NCBI GenBank assembly: GCA_903950295.1
Contig: CAJBAP010000094.1
Coordinates: forward strand, 1-5,081
DNA: 5,081 bases
Direction of reading: 5' to 3'
Origin: an uncultured Rhodocyclaceae bacterium
GTDB lineage: Bacteria; Pseudomonadota; Gammaproteobacteria; Burkholderiales; Rhodocyclaceae
The translations under genes were made by a program, and so were the position numbers. Positions within the stretch are counted from its first letter, which is position 1, and every line of letters begins with the position of its first letter. Positions 1-5,081 of this stretch are shown here, piece by piece. The notes beneath the pieces were generated by a model. The model was given only the letters and a program-made list of their open reading frames with translations, ran no database searches and was not told the DNA's origin.

Positions 1-295
1 CATCTCCCTGATGGACGGCGAGGAGTGGCAAGCGGGGGGCGAACTCGGCATCGGGCCGGCCGTAACGCGCAACCGCCCCGTGCCGCCGCCGCCACGCATC
101 TGGAAGGAAGTTGCGCTGCAGAGCGCGCGCCTCAAGGAAGGCATGATGCTTTCGCGCAGTCTGTACCATCAGGAAGGGTTCCTGCTGCTGGCACGTGGCT
201 ACCGCCTCGACGACATCATCATCCGCCAGTTGCGCGAAATCGAAACCGCCTACGACAAACCCATCACCTTGCATATCCGGGTCGACGACCGGTAA
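1..295 (+). CDS. C-terminal part of a probable signalling protein (5' end outside window)
   Basis: The reading frame is open from position 2 and ends at TAA 293-295. An ATG at 11 exists, but the frame runs open through it to the window edge and no ribosome binding site precedes it, so this is most likely the tail of a longer gene. The visible 97 residues begin with a polar and proline-rich linker (about residues 20-35). They end in a compact module from about position 110: a hydrophobic strand, then GMML (from position 140), a LLLARGYRL segment, a QLREIE helix and a final hydrophobic strand. From memory, similar tails occur at the C-termini of betaproteobacterial response regulators and HD-domain signalling proteins, so such a product is plausible, but no catalytic domain is visible here. 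Third positions are mostly G/C, as in the neighbours. The next gene starts about 50 bases downstream on the same strand, compatible with one operon. Confidence is good for coding and low for function. Confidence 0.72.
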   Translation, partial: ISLMDGEEWQAGGELGIGPAVTRNRPVPPPPRIWKEVALQSARLKEGMMLSRSLYHQEGFLLLARGYRLDDIIIRQLREIETAYDKPITLHIRVDDR

Positions 296-344
296 TGCCC
301 GGACCACTGCCGTGCGCGCACCAAAGCCCGATTTCAACCCACCG

Positions 345-2549
345 ATGACCGACGCCCGCCCGTCACGCCGCCGGGCCGACCTGCCCACTTTGCTCGGCGT
401 TGCGGCTGCATACGCTCTGACGTCGTGGCTGGTCATTCACTATTTCTCGCAGAACGGCGGCGCCAGCATTTTCTTTCTGCCCAGTGGCATCGCGCTCGCG
501 GCTTTGCTGATCGGGGGGCGACGCTATTTCTGGGCGGTATTTTTCGGCTCGTTGCTGGGCGAACTGCTATCCGGCGACGCGCTCTGGGTCGGCGCCATGA
601 AAGCCGGCGGCGCGGCCGTGGGCGCGCTGTGCGGGGCCTGGCTGATTCGCCGTAACCCTCGCTTCGACGTCCGTCTGACCAGCGTGCAAGACTTGTTCAT
701 GCTTGGCACGGGAGGTGTCCTCAGCGCTGCCGTGAGTTCCTTTATTGGCGCGACCAGCCTATTGCTGAGCGGTGCCGTGGGTTGGGATGGCTACTTTTCC
801 AGCATGAACATCTGGTGGCTGGGGGATACCCTCGGGATTGCCCTGATGGCCCCCCTGATCCTGGTGTGGTGGCCCACGTCGCAAAACCGGCAGGTCAATT
901 TCTCGACCCGATTTCTCGCCGAACTGGCAACGCTCTTCGCTCTGACAATGCTGGCCGCAGGCATTATTTTTCTGGACTGGGGACATCAGACGAAAGTAGC
1001 TTGGCTACACACGTGGATAAATAGTCTATCGCAGGATTACTGGATGTACGCGTACCTTATCTGGGCAGCGGTACGCTTCGGTGCGCGGGGGACCAGCGCG
1101 ATGGTGCTGATGGTGTCCGCCTTCGGCATTATGGGGATCGTGCAAAATGCCGGCTTCTTTTCAGAGCACGAAAGCTTGGCGCTGATCAATTACTGGTTCC
1201 ACACCGTCATCCTCTCGTTTGTCGGCATGACGCTGGCCATCTACATCGCCGCCAGCAAGCGCACGACCGAGTCGCTGCTCGAGAGCAAGGGCCAAGCCGA
1301 CCAGGAACTCCACAACTATCTCCAGGCTCTGGATCACCATGCAATCGTTTCCGTTACCGATGTGCAGGGGCGCATCCTCTCCATCAATGAGAAATTCTGC
1401 GAAACCAGCGGTTATGCGCGCGACGAACTGCTGGGGGAAAATCACCGCATCCTGAATTCCGGGCTGCACCCGCAGGAATATTTCCGCGACATGTACCGCA
1501 GCCTGGCTGCAGGAAATGTGTGGCATGGCGAGTTTCGCAACCGCACCAAGTCAGGCCGACTCTACTGGGTGAAGGCGACGATTACACCGTTCATGGACGA
1601 ACATGGCAAACCGGCAAGATACGTCGCCATCCGCACCGAGGTCACAACCCAGAAAATGACTGAGTCGATACTCCAGGAGAACACCAGGGAGTTGCAATTG
1701 GCCTATCAAAAGCTTTCTGCCGACCACCGGGAACTGCTCGAGCTGAAAGACCAGTCCGTGAAGATTCAGCGCCAGTTGTTGCAGGCCGAAAAGATGTCCT
1801 CGATCGGCCAGCCTGCCGCTGGCGTGGCGCACGAGATCAACAATCCGATCGGCTTTGTCAATTCCAACCTGGGCACTCTGGGAAACTATGTGGGCGAACT
1901 GATGCGGCTGGCCGAACTCGGTGCCGCCACCCCGGCGGGCCAGGCCTTGCAAGCCGAGATTGACCTCGACTACCTGCGTACCGACCTGCCCAACCTGCTG
2001 TCCGAATCGCGCGACGGGCTGGAACGGGTACGCCGGATCGTCGCCGACCTGAAGGACTTTTCCCATGTCGGCGAAGTCGAGTGGCAGTACGCAGACCTGC
2101 TGGCCGGGCTGGAAAGCACACTCAACGTGGTCTGGCATGAGCTCAAGTACAAGGTCCAGATCATGCGCGAACTGGCGCCATTGCCGCCAGTTCGCTGCGT
2201 TCCGGCGCAGATCAACCAGGTGTTCATGAACCTGCTGGTAAATGCCGCGCAAGCCATCGCCGAACAAGGCACCATCACCCTGCGCAGCGGTCACGACGGC
2301 ACTCAGGTGTGGATCGAGATCGCCGACACCGGTTGCGGCATGGACGAGGCCACCCGCCAGCGCCTGTTCGACCCCTTCTTCACCACCAAGCAGGTCGGCG
2401 TCGGCACCGGGCTGGGCATGTCCATCACCTGGGACATCGTGCACAAGCACGAGGGCACGATCGAGGTCAGCAGCGAGCCTGGGAGCGGCTCCTGCTTCCG
2501 CCTGCAATTGCCGATTGCCGGCCCCGCCCCCAAGGAGATTGTCACATGA
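345..2549 (+). CDS. MASE1-PAS sensor histidine kinase
   Basis: This is a predicted inner-membrane sensor kinase of 734 residues. Residues 13-303 form a MASE1-type region with about ten hydrophobic segments, including the typical P46-S-G and W157-W-L-G-D motifs. A short linker leads to a PAS domain (about 320-437) and a probable coiled coil (about 440-485). The kinase core follows: H-box with phosphoacceptor His496 (AHEINNP), N-box N629/N633, G1 box DTGCGM 661-666, F-box LFDPFFTTK 674-682 and G2 box GTGLGMS 687-693. All ATP-binding boxes look intact. There is no HAMP or receiver domain, so the phosphate must pass to another protein, most likely the receiver of the overlapping downstream gene. 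ATG 345 was chosen because the MASE1 region starts just after it; no clear ribosome binding site precedes it. The in-frame GTG 312 and ATG 195 are alternatives, and ATG 195 would overlap gene 1. Leu is replaced by Pro490 in the usual IGQLAAG stretch before the His. The ligand is unknown. Confidence 0.93.
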   Translation: MTDARPSRRRADLPTLLGVAAAYALTSWLVIHYFSQNGGASIFFLPSGIALAALLIGGRRYFWAVFFGSLLGELLSGDALWVGAMKAGGAAVGALCGAWLIRRNPRFDVRLTSVQDLFMLGTGGVLSAAVSSFIGATSLLLSGAVGWDGYFSSMNIWWLGDTLGIALMAPLILVWWPTSQNRQVNFSTRFLAELATLFALTMLAAGIIFLDWGHQTKVAWLHTWINSLSQDYWMYAYLIWAAVRFGARGTSAMVLMVSAFGIMGIVQNAGFFSEHESLALINYWFHTVILSFVGMTLAIYIAASKRTTESLLESKGQADQELHNYLQALDHHAIVSVTDVQGRILSINEKFCETSGYARDELLGENHRILNSGLHPQEYFRDMYRSLAAGNVWHGEFRNRTKSGRLYWVKATITPFMDEHGKPARYVAIRTEVTTQKMTESILQENTRELQLAYQKLSADHRELLELKDQSVKIQRQLLQAEKMSSIGQPAAGVAHEINNPIGFVNSNLGTLGNYVGELMRLAELGAATPAGQALQAEIDLDYLRTDLPNLLSESRDGLERVRRIVADLKDFSHVGEVEWQYADLLAGLESTLNVVWHELKYKVQIMRELAPLPPVRCVPAQINQVFMNLLVNAAQAIAEQGTITLRSGHDGTQVWIEIADTGCGMDEATRQRLFDPFFTTKQVGVGTGLGMSITWDIVHKHEGTIEVSSEPGSGSCFRLQLPIAGPAPKEIVT
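2532..2537 (+). promoter_or_regulatory. Strong ribosome binding site for the PAS-GGDEF-EAL-receiver gene
   Basis: AAGGAG lies within the last codons of the kinase gene and eight bases before ATG 2546. It is a near-perfect Shine-Dalgarno match and decides the start, giving a 694-residue product. The ATGA overlap at 2546-2549 (ATG of this gene, TGA of the kinase) points to translational coupling and a fixed ratio of the two proteins. Confidence 0.88.
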
Positions 2550-4630
2550 CCGATTCGGTAGCCCTCCAGGACAACCTGTTCCACATGATGGTGGAACAGA
2601 ACAGCATCGCCATCTTGCTCACCGACAAGGGCGGCAACATCCTGCACGCCAACAAGCACCAACTGACCAGCAGCGGTTACGCGCTCGCCGAATTGGTCGG
2701 CCGCAACGCTTCCATGTTCAGCGCCGGCGAGACGACACGCGAAGTCTACGACGGGATGTGGAGCACGATTATCGCCGGTCGGATCTGGCACGGTGAGCTC
2801 ACCAACCGCCGCAAGAACGGCGAACTCTGCCGCGAACTGGTGACCATTTCACCGATCCGCGACGCTGCGGGCGAAATCAGCCATTTCTTCGCCACCAAGG
2901 AAGAAAACATCTTCGGCAACATCCAGAACCTGCTCGGCGGCACCGTGGCGACCGTTGACCCGCTGACCGGATTCCCCAACCGCGCCATGCTGCTCGACCG
3001 CATCGGCAATCTGCTGCGCGACGCAAAAAGCACGACTGAGCCGTTCACCGTCTTCGCCATGGACATCGACCAGTTCCGCACCCTCAACGAAAGCATCGGC
3101 CATGTCGCCGCCGACGAATTGCTGACGCGCACCGCCGCGCGTCTGCAGCAGGGCTTGCGTCAGAGCGATACCGTGGCACGCATCGGCTCCAACGAGTTTG
3201 CAGTATTGCTCGCTGGCGACGACAGCGAAGCCGAGCTCGAACATCTGGCGCGCCGACTGTTGCTGGCCGTCGCCACCCCGGTCACGCTGGAAGGCGGCGC
3301 GGTGGTCGCGGTCACCGCCAGCATCGGCATTGCCCGCTACCCGCTCGATGCGCAGCAGGCCGACACCTTGCTGCAGAACGCCGATGCCGCCATGGCGGCA
3401 GCCAAGAACGAAGGTGGCGACGGCTTCCACTTTTATGCGCCACCGGTTGCCCAACTGGCCAAGGCCTGGGACGATCTCAGCGAAGCCCTGCGCGACGTGA
3501 CGCGGCGCGACGAACTGGTATTGCACTACCAGCCCAAGGTCGATCTGCGCTCCGGCCAGATCATCGGGCTCGAAGCGCTGGTGCGCTGGCAGCACCCGGA
3601 ACAAGGCCTGCTGGCGCCAAGCCGCTTCATCCAGTTGGCCGAGGAGACCGGCCTCATCGTCAGCCTGAGCCAGTGGGTGATCCGCCGGGTGCTGCAGCAA
3701 TTGCAGGTCTGGCAGAACACCGGGCGGCGCGGTCTGGTGATCGGCGTCAATCTGTCGCTACGCCACTTCCGCTCCGGCAACCTGCCAGAATTCATCGCCG
3801 CCGAACTCGCCGCTACCGGGGTCGACCCATCACTGCTCGAACTGGAAATCAGCGAGAGCACCATGATGCGCGACCCGACCCAGGCCTTCATCATCGTCGA
3901 CCGCATCAAGGCCTTGGGCGTGCGCCTGGCGCTGGATGATTTCGGCACCGGCTTGTCCTCACTGTCCTACCTGTCGCGCCTGAATGTGGACAAGATCAAG
4001 ATCGACCAGAGCTTCGTCCGCGACATCACCAGCAATCCGGTCAACGCATCGATCGTCGCCGCCATCATCGCCATGGGGCACAAACTGGGCAAGCGGGTGA
4101 TCGCGGTCGGGGTCGAGTCCGAAGGCCAGGCACTGCAACTGCGTCGCAATGACTGCGACGAACTCCAGGGTTTCTATTTCAGCCGTCCGGGCACCGCCGC
4201 CGACATGGAAGCCCTGTTTGCCGAAAGCCGCAACCTCAGCCTCAGAAACGAGGGGGAGAACGCAAGGACGCTGCTGCTGGTCGATGACGAACCCAGCATT
4301 CTCAACGCGCTCAAGCGCCTGCTGCGGCGCGAAGGCTATACCGTCCTCACCGCCGAGGGTGGCGAGGCGGCGCTGGAGATCCTGGCGACCCATCCGGCGC
4401 AGGTCATCGTCTCCGACCAGCGCATGCCCGGCATGAGCGGCGTCGAACTGCTCTCGCGCGTGCGCGAGCTCTACCCGGATACCCGCCGCATCATCCTGTC
4501 GGGATATTCGGATATTTCCACGCTGTCCGATGCCATCAATCGCGGCGCCGTCTGGAAGTTCATTGCCAAGCCGTGGGACGACGAGGCGCTCAAGGCCGAA
4601 ATCGGCCACGCCTTTGCCCTGACGGCCTGA
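2546..4630 (+). CDS. PAS-GGDEF-EAL protein with C-terminal receiver domain
   Basis: This 694-residue, apparently cytoplasmic c-di-GMP signalling protein has no membrane segments. It contains PAS (about 8-122), GGDEF (about 136-297), EAL (about 308-555) and a receiver domain (about 573-690). The GGDEF signature is GSNEF (214-218), with Asn at the metal/catalytic position. The inhibitory-site pattern RxxD (R205-D208) five residues upstream is kept. The EAL domain keeps E343-A-L, N402, E434, D464-D465, K485, E524 and Q541. However, the usual EGVE motif reads VGVE (521-524), losing its first Glu. The receiver is complete: acidic pair D580/D581, phosphoacceptor D624, S652 and K675. Start ATG 2546 is firm: AAGGAG lies eight bases upstream and the codon overlaps the kinase stop as ATGA. 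The in-frame ATG at 2309 lies inside the kinase catalytic region and is rejected. The likely role is a phosphorylation-gated c-di-GMP effector or phosphodiesterase controlled by the upstream kinase. Diguanylate cyclase activity is doubtful. Confidence 0.94.
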   Translation: MTDSVALQDNLFHMMVEQNSIAILLTDKGGNILHANKHQLTSSGYALAELVGRNASMFSAGETTREVYDGMWSTIIAGRIWHGELTNRRKNGELCRELVTISPIRDAAGEISHFFATKEENIFGNIQNLLGGTVATVDPLTGFPNRAMLLDRIGNLLRDAKSTTEPFTVFAMDIDQFRTLNESIGHVAADELLTRTAARLQQGLRQSDTVARIGSNEFAVLLAGDDSEAELEHLARRLLLAVATPVTLEGGAVVAVTASIGIARYPLDAQQADTLLQNADAAMAAAKNEGGDGFHFYAPPVAQLAKAWDDLSEALRDVTRRDELVLHYQPKVDLRSGQIIGLEALVRWQHPEQGLLAPSRFIQLAEETGLIVSLSQWVIRRVLQQLQVWQNTGRRGLVIGVNLSLRHFRSGNLPEFIAAELAATGVDPSLLELEISESTMMRDPTQAFIIVDRIKALGVRLALDDFGTGLSSLSYLSRLNVDKIKIDQSFVRDITSNPVNASIVAAIIAMGHKLGKRVIAVGVESEGQALQLRRNDCDELQGFYFSRPGTAADMEALFAESRNLSLRNEGENARTLLLVDDEPSILNALKRLLRREGYTVLTAEGGEAALEILATHPAQVIVSDQRMPGMSGVELLSRVRELYPDTRRIILSGYSDISTLSDAINRGAVWKFIAKPWDDEALKAEIGHAFALTA

Positions 4631-4660
4631 TACCTGACGCCTGACACCTGACGTCTGACA
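4618..4660 (+). repeat. Heptanucleotide tandem repeat, consensus CCTGACR
   Basis: Six near-identical 7-base units lie in a row: CCTGACG (4618-4624), one extra G, CCTGATA (4626-4632), CCTGACG (4633-4639), CCTGACA (4640-4646), CCTGACG (4647-4653) and TCTGACA (4654-4660). The first two units lie in the last codons and stop codon (TGA 4628-4630) of the PAS-GGDEF-EAL-receiver gene; the rest follow the stop. The origin is probably replication slippage. No function can be read from the sequence. Confidence 0.85.
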
Positions 4661-4683
4661 AGCGCCCTCACGATTTATCGAAA

Positions 4684-4692
4684 TGCTATGCT
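4684..4692 (+). promoter_or_regulatory. Weak candidate extended -10 promoter element for the fourth gene
   Basis: TGCTATGCT fits an extended -10 pattern (TGn followed by TATGCT, four of six matches to TATAAT). It lies 77 bases before ATG 4770. No good -35 box is found at the usual distance: CTGACA at 4655-4660 is 26 bases upstream, which is too far. The gap before gene 4 would be a sensible place for a promoter, but this match could be chance. Confidence 0.22.
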
Positions 4693-4696
4693 GACC

Positions 4697-4716
4697 GCCA
4701 TGCTGAAGATCATGGC
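4697..4716. other. Small inverted repeat (GCCATG / CATGGC) in the intergenic gap
   Basis: GCCATG (4697-4702) and CATGGC (4711-4716) form a perfect 6-bp stem with an 8-base loop. No T-run follows on either strand, so it is not a standard intrinsic terminator. It could be an operator-like site or a weak mRNA hairpin in the leader of the fourth gene, or chance. The 139-base gap it lies in (4631-4769) otherwise holds the tandem repeat, a weak promoter candidate and the ribosome binding site of gene 4. Confidence 0.3.
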
Positions 4717-4758
4717 ATGACAAACACAATCGCATACGCAGGCAAGCAGACCATCATC

Positions 4759-4763
4759 AGGAA
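4759..4763 (+). promoter_or_regulatory. Ribosome binding site of the fourth gene
   Basis: AGGAA sits six bases before ATG 4770. It is a reasonable Shine-Dalgarno match at normal spacing and supports this ATG as the start of the truncated fourth gene. Confidence 0.7.
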
Positions 4764-4769
4764 TACCGC

Positions 4770-5081
4770 ATGAGAACCCGCCCCCACTACATCCCCATCG
4801 TCGAAGCGGAAGCCGGGATGACGCTCGCTGCGCCGGTCAATGTGGTCAGTCACGGCATCCTCCGCTTCAGCCTGCCCGCTGGCTTCACCCTGACGGAGGA
4901 CAATCTGCACCAACTGCGGGCCCACCAGGCAGAATTCATTTTCATTGCCGAGCCCGACCCCAGAAGCGACGAGCAGGTGGCCGTCGATGCCGCAACCGCG
5001 GCCCGGCGCGTCATGCATATATTTTCCGGCGCCGACTTGACCGACCCCACCATGGCGGCCCTGTTCGACCAGATACTGGCC
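4770..5081 (+). CDS. N-terminal part of an unrecognised protein (3' end outside window)
   Basis: An open frame of 104 codons runs from ATG 4770 to the window edge without a stop. AGGAA at 4759-4763 sits six bases before the ATG. The frame upstream contains no alternative ATG before a TGA at 4704-4706, so the start is well supported. No signal peptide or membrane segment is visible. Residues 8-60 form a small module with GMTL (16-19), a hydrophobic stretch, GFTL (38-41), QLR (48-50) and a final strand FIFI (56-59). It resembles the module at the C-terminus of the first gene. A polar linker (60-75) and a helical stretch with IFSGADL (84-90) and DPTMAALF (92-99) follow. I do not recognise an enzymatic domain; one may lie in the missing part. 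Given its neighbours, a regulatory role is plausible, but this is inference. Confidence 0.8.
   Translation, partial: MRTRPHYIPIVEAEAGMTLAAPVNVVSHGILRFSLPAGFTLTEDNLHQLRAHQAEFIFIAEPDPRSDEQVAVDAATAARRVMHIFSGADLTDPTMAALFDQILA

Noticed and set aside
195..344. N-terminal extension of the kinase from ATG 195
   Set aside because: It overlaps the coding end of gene 1 in another frame and gives a Ser/Thr/Pro-rich low-complexity sequence. The MASE1 region begins just after ATG 345.
1551..2507. Long open frame of 318 codons on the minus strand, opposite the kinase core
   Set aside because: It is antisense to clearly conserved kinase motifs. The composition is what the G/C-rich third positions of the + strand gene produce, and no domain or ribosome binding site is seen.
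2309..2545. N-terminal extension of the PAS-GGDEF-EAL-receiver gene from ATG 2309
   Set aside because: It would lie over the catalytic ATP-binding part of the kinase in another frame and gives an Arg/His-rich sequence unlike a real domain. ATG 2546 has a strong ribosome binding site.
2849..3700. Open frame of 283 codons on the minus strand, opposite the GGDEF/EAL region
   Set aside because: Same reason: it mirrors a strongly supported gene. The other antisense frames over 3959-4735 and 4710-5018 were rejected likewise.
4697..4716. Intrinsic terminator after the PAS-GGDEF-EAL-receiver gene
   Set aside because: The stem is only 6 bp with an 8-base loop, and no T-run follows on either strand.
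4688..4720. Ten-codon frame (MLTAMLKIMA) in the intergenic gap
   Set aside because: It has no ribosome binding site and is very short, so it is expected by chance. It overlaps the weak promoter candidate and the inverted repeat.

Overview
The window looks like a chromosomal signal-transduction locus from a GC-rich Gram-negative bacterium. Strong G/C preference at third codon positions and the style of the kinase and receiver domains suggest a betaproteobacterium, perhaps Rhodocyclales. That placement is from family resemblance only. All four supported genes lie on the + strand. I saw no tRNA, rRNA, CRISPR array or insertion sequence.

Layout: (1) positions 1-295 hold the 3' end of a gene whose start lies outside the window. 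Its product ends in a short module with the pattern GMxL...LLLxxGYxL...QLR. (2) Positions 345-2549 encode a membrane-bound MASE1-PAS-histidine kinase without a receiver domain. (3) Positions 2546-4630, overlapping the kinase by ATGA and preceded by a strong ribosome binding site, encode a PAS-GGDEF-EAL protein with a C-terminal receiver domain. (4) After a 139-base gap containing a heptanucleotide tandem repeat, positions 4770-5081 hold the 5' end of a fourth gene. Its N-terminus carries a module resembling the one at the end of gene 1.

The likely joint function is one two-component/c-di-GMP pathway. The kinase senses a signal through MASE1 and PAS, and its receiver-less C-terminus probably phosphorylates the receiver on the co-translated partner. 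The partner's GGDEF domain reads GSNEF and lacks other expected residues. Its EAL domain keeps most catalytic residues but has Val in place of the first Glu of the EGVE motif. It may therefore be a phosphorylation-controlled c-di-GMP receptor, or a weak or inactive phosphodiesterase, rather than a normal bifunctional enzyme. This combination is the most interesting content of the window.
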